Shown here: positions 16,944 through 25,085 of the stretch, piece after piece
Layout of the letters: each line of letters starts with the position of its first letter
How positions within the stretch are numbered: position 1 is the stretch's first letter
NCBI GenBank assembly: GCA_022827225.1
Contig: JAJDTJ010000035.1
Location: forward strand, 102,458-166,457
Source of the DNA: Candidatus Poribacteria bacterium
Lineage (GTDB): Bacteria; Poribacteria; WGA-4E; WGA-3G
Length of the DNA stretch: 64,000 bases
Direction: 5' to 3'
Notes under the pieces: generated by a model
What the model saw: the letters and a program-made list of their open reading frames with translations, nothing else
Databases searched by the model: none
What the model was told of the DNA's origin: nothing
Program-made: the position numbers and the translations under genes

Positions 16944-18620
16944 CTATTCTTTTCCTTCGATTAACTCTGTAACCTTTTTTAACAGAGTCTCCATATCTGT
17001 AAATACGGCTTCAACAACCAACTCCGAATTTAAAAGAATCGTTATGAGTTTTGTTTGAAGCTGTGCTGTGTCGTTGTTAAGGAACCTTAATATCTCGGAT
17101 TTTTCATCAACCCATAAGGGTATTGATATCTGATATTTTTCTTTGAACTCCGTAATTGCCTTTACGGGATTGTCCGTGCTAATGCCGATCGCCTGCAATC
17201 GTGCGGCATCAATGTTTTTAAGATGCTTTTCCAAGCGTTGTAAATCCGGTCCGCAGGAGATGCTGTCTGTTGAAAAGAGGTTCAGTAGCACAAATTTGCC
17301 TCGGAACTGTTTCAACTTAACAGGTTCACCTGAAAGGTTGCGGAAAGCGATATCTGGTATAAGGCTACCTATAAGTTTCTCTGCTTCAGTCTTCTTGAAT
17401 GTGTGGGATTGCTTCGCGAAGTGTTTAAGCAACGCCTTTCCATCTTCTGTCTCAAAATACGCATCGCCGAGATGCTCACGCAGGGCGTCCAAGTCCTCCG
17501 CGGAGCGGATATGAAACATTTTCTGCTGGGGTTCCCCTGCAACTGACTTAACTGAAACTGCCTGCTTATTGACAGTGCTTGGTGCTTCTGAAGGGTTAGA
17601 CGCAGAAGGCTGCTTCGCGAAGTGTTTAAGCAACGCCTTTCCATCTTCTGTCTCAAAATACGCATCGCCGAGATGCTCACGCAGGGCGTCCAAGTCCTCC
17701 GCGGAGCGGATATGAAACATTTTCTGCTGGGGTTCCCCTGTAATGTTCACATTTGAAACGCTATTATAGATGTCTCCTTTCGGTCCATTTCGATAGAGTT
17801 TTCCGCTGATACTCAGGTTAAGAGAATGATGTTGACAGCGGACAATAGGTAGCATATTGCCTACTATTCCCAATAAAATTTCTTGGTTTCTCTTCTGTTC
17901 GGGACGAAATTCATAGAGATAACTACACGGCAGCGTCGGGTCTTCCGCTCCTTCAGTTAAGACACCAGGTTTACCTTGTGTCGCATCCGCAGGACAGAGG
18001 AGGGCTTTTTTCTCAAGGTGTTCTGGAGAAAGTTCAGAAAGCCATTGTGGTTCTGTCCCTGCTTTAGCACGGTAGTTTTCGAGTGCAAGTTTTATCTGCC
18101 GTAAATTCTTTCTGCACGTCTCAATCCCTTTGGAGTCCTCAGAACTTTGTTTTTCCGCAGGTGAAACTAACTCCTGTGGATATGCATCTGCTAAGAGGAA
18201 GCGGTTCAAACGAATTAAGTCTTCGCCGTTTTCGGGGTTTTGCGCAAGAAGTTTCTGAGTCTGTTCGCTGAGCGGAATATTCACGAAGTGTTGATCATGG
18301 TAGAGGGAACCCTCTTGGATCAGGCGATTCAGATCCGCAAGCAGTTCTTTCTGTAGTGCAGACGATGGAAAACTTGTCCCATTGTATTCTGTCAATAGCT
18401 GCTGCGTTTTGGCGGATAACTGCGATGTAAGAGATTTAGAGAGAGATACCCGTGTATCTTGGAGTTTTACCGCTAAACTCCCTGGATCCTTAAGAGAGTC
18501 CGAAGAAAATAAGATCGGGCTTCCATCTGCAAGCAACGCAGTTTTTAAACTGATCACCATCAATAAAGTCGCGATCAGAAACGTTGCGATTTTACTCGGG
18601 GTATGTACTGTTTTTAGCAT
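16944..18620 (-). CDS. Secreted protein with internal tandem duplication and C-terminal thioredoxin-fold domain
   Basis: A 558-residue exported protein (signal segment about residues 10-31). It has a helical N-terminal part, then a region resembling pseudopilin-type proteins of environmental bacteria (CRKNLRQIKLALENYRAK, then LLCPAD). A 67-residue module is duplicated (GEPQQKMFHIRSAEDLDALR in both copies). The C-terminal domain (about residues 425-558) is redoxin/TlpA-like: DIAFRNLSGEPVKLKQFRGK, then FVLLNLFSTDSISCGPDL. The usual CxxC is reduced to one Cys, suggesting peroxiredoxin-like or non-redox use. ATG at 18620 is preceded by AAGGAG; an earlier start would add 21 residues before the signal. 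Confidence 0.75.
   Translation of the reverse strand: MLKTVHTPSKIATFLIATLLMVISLKTALLADGSPILFSSDSLKDPGSLAVKLQDTRVSLSKSLTSQLSAKTQQLLTEYNGTSFPSSALQKELLADLNRLIQEGSLYHDQHFVNIPLSEQTQKLLAQNPENGEDLIRLNRFLLADAYPQELVSPAEKQSSEDSKGIETCRKNLRQIKLALENYRAKAGTEPQWLSELSPEHLEKKALLCPADATQGKPGVLTEGAEDPTLPCSYLYEFRPEQKRNQEILLGIVGNMLPIVRCQHHSLNLSISGKLYRNGPKGDIYNSVSNVNITGEPQQKMFHIRSAEDLDALREHLGDAYFETEDGKALLKHFAKQPSASNPSEAPSTVNKQAVSVKSVAGEPQQKMFHIRSAEDLDALREHLGDAYFETEDGKALLKHFAKQSHTFKKTEAEKLIGSLIPDIAFRNLSGEPVKLKQFRGKFVLLNLFSTDSISCGPDLQRLEKHLKNIDAARLQAIGISTDNPVKAITEFKEKYQISIPLWVDEKSEILRFLNNDTAQLQTKLITILLNSELVVEAVFTDMETLLKKVTELIEGKE
17410..17740 (-). repeat. Intragenic direct repeat, 130 bases identical, offset 201
   Basis: Bases 17410-17539 and 17611-17740 are identical as far as I can read, and the offset of 201 keeps the reading frame (67 codons). 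The repeat encodes the HIRSAEDLDALREHLGDAYF module twice. Complete identity at synonymous positions points to a recent duplication or ongoing conversion. Confidence 0.9.
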
Positions 18621-18954
18621 CTTTAAAATCTCCTTTTGCTTGGAAATTAGACGAATTCTGTACGTATCAGTTATTAAAGACACAATTTTTCGCGGAATGC
18701 TTGCATAATTTTGTAAAAAGATGAGATTTTTGTGTAAAAGCTGGTAAAATTGTTTAAAATTCTGTGGTTTAGACTGCTAAATGCGGTTCCTGAAAACTGC
18801 AAAAATTTGACAATTTTTTGGCTTTGATTTAGGATATGTGTAACCTTAATAGCGGTTTCATCTAATTCTAATGGAACCGAAATGTGAAAATGGTATTCCA
18901 TCGAAAGTTGCTAACGTGAGGTCCCTCCTCACAGTGAACGTATCGGAGGTGAAC
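18621..18954. other. Divergent intergenic region
   Basis: The 334-base AT-rich region separates the thioredoxin-fold gene (minus) from the DUF1800 gene (plus). It contains the plus-strand promoter at 18807-18835 and the 18-base sequence ATTAAAGACACAATTTTT (18673-18690), also found at 9924-9941. No gene is supported; the extended start of the DUF1800 frame at 18871 lacks a ribosome site. Confidence 0.6.
18807..18835 (+). promoter_or_regulatory. Sigma70-type promoter for the DUF1800/DUF1501 operon
   Basis: TTGACA (18807-18812) and TAGGAT (18830-18835) are separated by 17 bases, about 120 bases before the start codon at 18955. Confidence 0.55.
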
Positions 18955-20340
18955 ATGTCACACAACGATGTTGCGTTAATGGCGCACCTCATGCGCCGCG
19001 CAGGGTTTGGCACAACCCGCACCGAACTGGAAACCTACGTCGAAAAAGGCTACGAGAACGTAGTTGACGACCTCGTCCATCCCGAACGCGGGACCCCCAT
19101 CGATGAAGATATTTTACAACGCTACTTCGGTGGCGAGGGTGCTTATGTCGGTATCTGGATCTATCGGATGTTGAACAGTAGATGTCCACTTCAAGAGAAG
19201 ATGGCACTCTTCTGGCACCATGTCTTCGCAACGGGACTCGGAAAGAATCAGCACATCCTTGCATCTACGAACCAGATTGATATGCTTCGACGCGTCGGTA
19301 TGGGAAAAATGCGAGACATTCTGCTCGAACTCTCCAAGGATCCGGCGATGATCTTCTGGCTTGATAACAACGAAAATCGCAAAGGTGAACCCAACGAGAA
19401 TTACGGTAGAGAACTCTTGGAACTCTTTTCGTTAGGTGTCGGTAACTATACCGAGGATGACATCAAGAACTGCGCCCTCGCCTTTACAGGTTGGACCTTC
19501 GGACAACCGATTCCGTTGTATCCGCACGGCTACTACACGCCACCGTTCCTGTTTGTCGAAGAGGAACATGATAACAGCGAGAAAACTTTCTTGGGACATA
19601 CCGGAAACCTCAACGGCGATGACATCATCAACATTATTGTTGAGCAACCCGCTTGCGCCAGATTCATCTCCAGACACCTCTACAATTTCTTTGTCGCAGA
19701 TGAACCGCAAGTGCCGTCGTGGAACGTGACACCACCGCAGGATCCGGACGCAATTGAAACACTCGCAGACGCATTCATGGGGTCCGATGGACATATATCT
19801 CACGTCCTGAGTGTTCTTTTCAATGCCGATTTCTTCAAGGAAGCTCGGTTTAAGAAAGTTAAAAGTCCGACGGAACTCGTCACGGGTATCTTGAAACTGG
19901 TAGGGACGTTCCAAGGACCGCAACCCGGGATGGGACCCTACGCCAGTGCTACCCAATTGATGGGACAGAAACTCCTCGACCCGCCGACTGTGGAAGGATG
20001 GCACACCGGTAAAGAATGGATTGATGGCGGTTTGCTTACCGCCCGCGTCAACTTCGCCGTTCGCGAAGTTAGCGATGCATCGAAACCCGGCATTCAGGAT
20101 ATTATTACACGATTGAAGGATAACGGAAATCCACTTTCACCGGAAGCATTTGTGGAGAGTTGCCTCGAATTTGCGGGTCCGCTGGTGGTAGGAGACACGA
20201 CGCGTCAGTATTTAACCGAATTCGCGGAAACGAAGGGTGAGATTGATTTCAGAGACGATGCTGCTGCAGCGGAGAACCAGGCACTGCTCATCAGTATGCT
20301 CCAGTTAATTGTGGCATCAAGAGAGTATCAACTTGGCTAA
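18955..20340 (+). CDS. DUF1800 family protein
   Basis: A 461-residue protein with the DUF1800 pattern: HLMRRAGFGTTRTELE at the N-terminus, MALFWHHVFATG, NENYGRELLELFSLGVG, YTEDDIKNCALAFTGW and DPPTVEGWHTGKEWIDG. DUF1800 proteins are usually encoded beside DUF1501 proteins, as here, in planctomycetes and relatives; the function is unknown. The ATG at 18955 is selected because a strong GGAGGTG lies 4 bases upstream and the family begins at this point. No signal peptide is visible. Confidence 0.88.
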   Translation: MSHNDVALMAHLMRRAGFGTTRTELETYVEKGYENVVDDLVHPERGTPIDEDILQRYFGGEGAYVGIWIYRMLNSRCPLQEKMALFWHHVFATGLGKNQHILASTNQIDMLRRVGMGKMRDILLELSKDPAMIFWLDNNENRKGEPNENYGRELLELFSLGVGNYTEDDIKNCALAFTGWTFGQPIPLYPHGYYTPPFLFVEEEHDNSEKTFLGHTGNLNGDDIINIIVEQPACARFISRHLYNFFVADEPQVPSWNVTPPQDPDAIETLADAFMGSDGHISHVLSVLFNADFFKEARFKKVKSPTELVTGILKLVGTFQGPQPGMGPYASATQLMGQKLLDPPTVEGWHTGKEWIDGGLLTARVNFAVREVSDASKPGIQDIITRLKDNGNPLSPEAFVESCLEFAGPLVVGDTTRQYLTEFAETKGEIDFRDDAAAAENQALLISMLQLIVASREYQLG

Positions 20341-20358
20341 CCTTTTTGTATAGCCTTC

Positions 20359-20560
20359 GGTTTTCAACCGTCAGCGGTCAGCAACAAAAGGCAGTTTTTA
20401 TTGCAAAGCCCGAAAATAGGTTGACATTTACCAAATCTCCAGATTCCCTCCTGATAAGGGGGGTGAGGGGGGTTCTACCGATTAAGGTGTCCAATTAATT
20501 ATGGATTTCACTATAAACGAAAACCTCTTTGCTGATTGCTGATGGCTAACGGCTGAAAGC
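20359..20560. repeat. Imperfect inverted-repeat element between DUF1800 and DUF1501 genes
   Basis: The left arm (20359-20391) and right arm (20524-20560) are imperfect inverted copies, roughly 19 matches in 24 aligned positions, built on the words TTTCA, CCGT and TCAGCAA. About 130 bases lie between them, including a CCTGATAAGGGG repeat (20446-20472) like that at 4044-4068. This may be a small non-autonomous mobile element or a dispersed intergenic repeat. Confidence 0.4.
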
Positions 20561-20580
20561 AAATAAAAGGAGACCTTGAC

Positions 20581-21723
20581 ATGCGTACGACAAAGAAAGC
20601 GCCAGTCCTCGTCGTTGTGCAGCTGACAGGCGGCAACGACTTTATGAATACGCTTATCCCGTACACGAGTGGGATTTATCACGATTCGCGTCCGGTTGTT
20701 GGCATCAAATCGGAAGATGTGCTACCGTTAGACGTGGACGATACATTGGGTTGGAATCCGCATGCCGCACCGCTCAAAGAGATGTTTGATGCCGGCGATG
20801 TCGCCGTTGTACAGGGAATCGGCTATCCAGATTCAAACCGATCTCATTTCCGGGCGATGGATATCTGGCACACCTGTGAACCCCTGAAAATCGGCGATGA
20901 AGGGTGGGTCGGACGATTAGTCCGAGAACTTGACCCGACAAGCCAGAATGTTTTAACCTGTGTGAGTTTCGGACAAGGGTTGCCGCGTGCTTGTGCGCTT
21001 GCGGGTATCCCGGTTACTTCTGTCGGTGATTTGGATAACTACGGGTTGATGACCAGCATCGGTGATGAAGGACAGCGCACAAAAGCACTTGATGTATTCA
21101 AGAAGATGTATAGCAGCACGGTCGGCAGCGGGATCGTGATGGACTACCTCAGCCAAACCGGGTTAGATGTGATTAAAGGCGCGGACGAACTGAAAAAAGC
21201 ACCGGCGATGTATACGTCTGAAGTGGAATATCCGCAGAGCTCCATCGCGAAAAGCCTGCGGGATGTCGCTCGTGTCCATCTCGCGGATCTCGGTACGCGC
21301 GTTTTTTATACGCAGCATGGTGGGTACGACAACCACGCCAACGAGGTTCCGGCGCACCCACGCCTCCTGAAGGATCTGACGGAAGCGATTCAAGCGTTCT
21401 TCACCGATTTACGCGCCCAAAACGCTTCCGAAGAAATCGTCATGTACGTCTTCACAGAATTCGGCAGACGGATCCGAGACAACGCCAGCGGCACAGACCA
21501 CGGCACCGGCGGCGGCGCCTTTATCATCGGGGATCATGTCAAAGGCGGACTCTATTCGGAGTACCCCTCCCTTGATCCGGCACGTTGGGTACACGGCGAA
21601 GACCTTGAGCATACCATTGACTTCCGCGGCATATATGCAACGCTTTTGGAACAGTGGATGGGCGTAGACCCGACCCATATCGTCGGTGGAAATTTTGAAC
21701 AGATCCAGCCCTTTTCAGTGTAA
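20581..21723 (+). CDS. DUF1501 family protein
   Basis: A 380-residue protein with DUF1501 hallmarks: VLVVVQLTGGNDFMNTLIPY, QGIGYPDSNRSHFRAMDIW, the His-containing FYTQHGGYDNHANE, MYVFTEFGRRIRDN and a GTDHGTGGGAF block. The fold resembles alkaline phosphatase/sulfatase-type metalloenzymes. It is the partner of DUF1800 just upstream and shares its operon. Many homologues carry a Tat signal; none is visible here. AAGGAG precedes the ATG. Confidence 0.88.
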   Translation: MRTTKKAPVLVVVQLTGGNDFMNTLIPYTSGIYHDSRPVVGIKSEDVLPLDVDDTLGWNPHAAPLKEMFDAGDVAVVQGIGYPDSNRSHFRAMDIWHTCEPLKIGDEGWVGRLVRELDPTSQNVLTCVSFGQGLPRACALAGIPVTSVGDLDNYGLMTSIGDEGQRTKALDVFKKMYSSTVGSGIVMDYLSQTGLDVIKGADELKKAPAMYTSEVEYPQSSIAKSLRDVARVHLADLGTRVFYTQHGGYDNHANEVPAHPRLLKDLTEAIQAFFTDLRAQNASEEIVMYVFTEFGRRIRDNASGTDHGTGGGAFIIGDHVKGGLYSEYPSLDPARWVHGEDLEHTIDFRGIYATLLEQWMGVDPTHIVGGNFEQIQPFSV

Positions 21724-21778
21724 CTTGCAAACTGAAACTTGCTATTAAATGACGTAGAACAACGGGAGGGTACATATC

Positions 21779-22792
21779 ATGGGCAGACCTTACGGCTTGC
21801 TGCGTGCTGGGTTTCCGTACCTCAAGTGCCTGAGCATGCGGCGGACGACAAACTTTCCGAGCGACATCGCAATCGGAAAAGAGGGACGTCTGTATATTTT
21901 ATGCCGGAACGACGGCACGGCATCGATCCGAAAATATACTGTTGACGATGAAGACCGCGGCACAATGGGACGCTACGGACAAGGTGAAGGACAATTTACA
22001 TGGCCCGTAACAATTATCGCTGATAACGAAGAGAACATCTACGTCTCCGATGAATACCTGCATAGGATCGTCGCCTTTAACAGCGATGGTGAACATATCG
22101 GCACCTGGGGTGAACACGGCACCGATCCCGGGCAAATCAACGGACCCGCCGGTATCGCTTTCGATCCAGAGCAAAATCTTTATATAGTTGACAGCCTGAG
22201 CCATCGGGTACAGAAGTTCACAAAAGATGGCAAATTCCTTCTCGGATGGGGCAGTTATGGCGATGCTGAAGGGGAATTCAACATGCCGTGGGGGGTCGCT
22301 GTAGATGAACTCGGCGATGTCTATGTCGTTGATTGGCGAAATGATAGGGTGCAAAAGTTCAATGCTGAGGGAGAATTTCTCTTTGCATTCGGTAAATCCG
22401 GCAGCGGCAACGGCGAATTCAACCGTCCCGCCGGGATTGACGTTGACCTGTACGGCGATATCTACGTCGCCGATCGGGGCAACGACCGGATTCAACTCTT
22501 TAACGCTGAAGGTCGATATGTGCAGAAATTCCTTGGCGATGCCATGCTGTCAAAGGTGTCACTGGCTTACATGATGACGAACGCCAGCCCAAATCGGATG
22601 CGAGATATGGCGGATTTGGAGCCGCAAAAATACCTGCGTCAACCGAAATCCGTTGCAGTCAGCGACGATGGGTTGATGTTCGTGCCGGACTTTGGATCCT
22701 ACCGGGTACAGGTTTATCTCAGGCAGACGGTCCCGTTAACCGAGCAGGAATTTAGTCCACCCCGCAGGTCGGTTACATTGCATCAGGAATAG
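21779..22792 (+). CDS. NHL-repeat beta-propeller protein
   Basis: The 337-residue protein consists of about six NHL repeats, with units such as GPAGIAFDPEQNLYIVDSLS, PWGVAVDELGDVYVVDWRND and RPAGIDVDLYGDIYVADRGN. Each is followed by a RVQKF or RIQLF strand and a GEF/GQI loop. No signal peptide is evident, so it may be cytoplasmic. It follows DUF1501 by 55 bases with a GGGAGGG ribosome site and is closed by an intrinsic terminator, so DUF1800-DUF1501-NHL is probably one operon. Confidence 0.85.
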   Translation: MGRPYGLLRAGFPYLKCLSMRRTTNFPSDIAIGKEGRLYILCRNDGTASIRKYTVDDEDRGTMGRYGQGEGQFTWPVTIIADNEENIYVSDEYLHRIVAFNSDGEHIGTWGEHGTDPGQINGPAGIAFDPEQNLYIVDSLSHRVQKFTKDGKFLLGWGSYGDAEGEFNMPWGVAVDELGDVYVVDWRNDRVQKFNAEGEFLFAFGKSGSGNGEFNRPAGIDVDLYGDIYVADRGNDRIQLFNAEGRYVQKFLGDAMLSKVSLAYMMTNASPNRMRDMADLEPQKYLRQPKSVAVSDDGLMFVPDFGSYRVQVYLRQTVPLTEQEFSPPRRSVTLHQE

Positions 22793-22819
22793 CATCTAAG
22801 GGCGGACGGAAATGTTAAG

Positions 22820-22855
22820 AGCCAAGCGTGCGTGCACCGCGTGCTTGGCTTTTTT
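22820..22855 (+). terminator. Intrinsic terminator of the DUF1800-DUF1501-NHL operon
   Basis: AGCCAAGC (22820-22827) pairs with GCTTGGCT (22843-22850), followed by a T6 run. The same 8-base stem is used by the terminator at 24953-24986. Confidence 0.85.
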
Positions 22856-22889
22856 GCAGATATATCTTGGAAGGACACAGGTTTCTAAA

Positions 22890-24875
22890 ATGAAAAAGAT
22901 AGGATTGTTCTACATAGTTTTTTTCTTAGCTGTTGGGTTCTTATCAAACAGTGTTGCTCAGGAATACACACAGTGGCACTTACCTGAAGGCGCGATAGCA
23001 CGCCTCGGAAAAGGAAAGATAAAGGATGTAGAATTCTCACCTGAGGGGACTCGCTTGGCAGTAGCAACCGACATTGGGATTTGGATCTATAACGCGCACA
23101 CTGGTGCCAAGATTGCACTTATTAAAAGGCAACCGCGCGGAATTTCGGCTGTAAATATCATCGCCTTTGCTCCAGATGGTACAACCCTTGCTGTTGGGAG
23201 TGGACGTTTGGGTGGTGCAATTGGGGCAGTCGAGTTGTGGGATACCACGACTCGAGAACGTCTGACAGTCTTGGGCGAGGATATAGGTTCAGTTCAGGCA
23301 TTGGAATTTTCAGTCGATGGTACAACACTCGCCAGTGTGAGTTGGTCAGGAACAATGAAGTACTATCTGTGGGAAGTTGCTACCGGTCGCGAAGTTCTAA
23401 GCTTTACAAAAGCGCAAGGTCGAATTCCACATAGCAAAAGTGCTTTAGTTCTTTCACAGGCTCCCCATTCTGTTGCGAGTACCGATGTTGATACCGTTAA
23501 AATATGGGATGTCGCCACGGAAGAGCTTCGGCATACCTTAGCAGAAAATGGGAACCCCATATTGGCTTTGGCATTCTCACCGGATGGTAAGACCCTTGCC
23601 GGTAGTTATCATACGATCCGGTTATGGGATACTGAGACCGGTAATGAACTCTCCGAACTCGGTAGACATAGGCATGGGGTGTATATCATGACTTTCTCTC
23701 CAGATAGCAGAATCCTTGCGAGTGGTGACACCGGCGGGAAAGTCATATTGTGGGATTTGGATTCCCCCAACCCTAAACCTTTTAAGCAAAAGTCCACACT
23801 CCCCAGTTTATTGCGTTCTATTACTGGCGATAAATCGTCCAAAACAGACAACACGCTCGAAAATCCGCTGATAGAACATACGCTATCCATTGAGGCGTTA
23901 GATTTCACCACTGACAGCAGAATGCTTGTGAGTGGAAGTCAGGACGGGGCAGCTATAGTGTGGGAGGTGGAAACGGGAAACCGGCTCTTCACTGTTACGG
24001 GACATACAGGTTCGGTTAAAGCATTGGCGTTTCTTGAAGATGATAAAACCCTTATCAGTGCCAGCTCTGATGGGACACTCAGGATATGGGAAACAGGCAC
24101 TGGGAACCAACAGCTTATCCCGATAAAACATAAGCGGTCTATCTTCTGTATGGCTTTTTCTGCGGATCGTAAAACGGTCGCAATTGGGGGGGTTGGCAAT
24201 GATGTCTATTTGTGGAATGCCGACACTAAAAACTTTGTTGCTACCTTTAAAACTGGGCACAAAAATTATGTGGATACCTTAGCATTCTCACCGGATGACA
24301 AAATCCTTGCAACTGGAAGTCGAGACAGAAAAGTAGAATTATGGGATGTGCCGAACCATCAACGTCTCTCTATACTTGATGGTTATACAGATGGAATCAT
24401 AGAAATGACATTCTCTGCAGACGGTAAAAAATTCGCGAGTAGGAGTCGGGATGGAACGGCTCACTTGTCGGATCTTGACACGGAGAAAAAAACTGTGCTG
24501 GTCACAGCACCTAACAGCGGTGTGAACGCATTGGCGTTCTCGCCGGATAGCAGCCTGCTTGTCAGTGGCTGTTCGGATGAGAAAATCCAACTCTGGGATG
24601 CCAACACGCATCAGCACATAGCAGACTCGATCGTGAGTCCGATTGTTCATCATTTAGAATTCTTACCCGATGGGAAAACAGTTGTAACCGGAACACAATA
24701 TGGTTTAATCCTGCTGTGGGATGTGGATACAAGAACCGTAATCCGCCAAATCCGAATGGGGGATGCTGCGCTGCCCACCGCGTTCGCGTTTACGCAAGAT
24801 GGCAAAACCCTCGTTAGTGGCTGCTCCGACGGCACCATCTTCATTTGGGATTTAGAGTACATTACACAAAGATAG
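22890..24875 (+). CDS. Exported WD40-repeat protein with 14 repeats
   Basis: A 661-residue protein with a signal peptide (MKKIGLFYIVFFLAVGFLSN, cleavage near SVAQ). It then has fourteen WD40 units, recognisable as LAFSPDGKTLA-type strands followed by a VxLWD-type strand. Fourteen units fit two seven-bladed propellers. No enzymatic domain is present, so it is probably a scaffold or binding protein outside the cytoplasm. The ATG at 22890 is chosen because the signal peptide starts there; the longer frame would run through the upstream terminator. Confidence 0.85.
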   Translation: MKKIGLFYIVFFLAVGFLSNSVAQEYTQWHLPEGAIARLGKGKIKDVEFSPEGTRLAVATDIGIWIYNAHTGAKIALIKRQPRGISAVNIIAFAPDGTTLAVGSGRLGGAIGAVELWDTTTRERLTVLGEDIGSVQALEFSVDGTTLASVSWSGTMKYYLWEVATGREVLSFTKAQGRIPHSKSALVLSQAPHSVASTDVDTVKIWDVATEELRHTLAENGNPILALAFSPDGKTLAGSYHTIRLWDTETGNELSELGRHRHGVYIMTFSPDSRILASGDTGGKVILWDLDSPNPKPFKQKSTLPSLLRSITGDKSSKTDNTLENPLIEHTLSIEALDFTTDSRMLVSGSQDGAAIVWEVETGNRLFTVTGHTGSVKALAFLEDDKTLISASSDGTLRIWETGTGNQQLIPIKHKRSIFCMAFSADRKTVAIGGVGNDVYLWNADTKNFVATFKTGHKNYVDTLAFSPDDKILATGSRDRKVELWDVPNHQRLSILDGYTDGIIEMTFSADGKKFASRSRDGTAHLSDLDTEKKTVLVTAPNSGVNALAFSPDSSLLVSGCSDEKIQLWDANTHQHIADSIVSPIVHHLEFLPDGKTVVTGTQYGLILLWDVDTRTVIRQIRMGDAALPTAFAFTQDGKTLVSGCSDGTIFIWDLEYITQR

Positions 24876-24952
24876 AATCGAAAAATAAAATAACACATAA
24901 AAACATTCATCCCAGATCACATTTCTGTCGGTTTTCTCATCTTTTCTTACAG

Positions 24953-24986
24953 AGCCAAGCGTGTATTCTATATGCTTGGCTTTTTT
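24953..24986 (+). terminator. Intrinsic terminator after the WD40 gene
   Basis: AGCCAAGC (24953-24960) and GCTTGGCT (24974-24981) form a stem, followed by six T. Stem sequence is identical to the terminator at 22820-22855, although the loops differ. Confidence 0.85.
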
Positions 24987-25036
24987 GTCTACAAAGCAAT
25001 GAAATTGATTTTTTAAGTCAACTAAAAGTCTGAAGG

Positions 25037-25064
25037 TTGCGTTAAACTTTTATGTTTATATACT
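25037..25064 (+). promoter_or_regulatory. Candidate promoter for the TonB-dependent receptor
   Basis: TTGCGT (25037-25042) and TATACT (25059-25064) are 16 bases apart and lie just upstream of the ATG at 25086. The leader would be very short. Confidence 0.4.
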
Positions 25065-25085
25065 CAACCGAGGTCAAAACAATAC

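Noticed and set aside
18871..18954. Extended N-terminus of the DUF1800 protein
   Set aside because: The family begins at the ATG at 18955, which has a strong GGAGGTG; the extension has no ribosome site.
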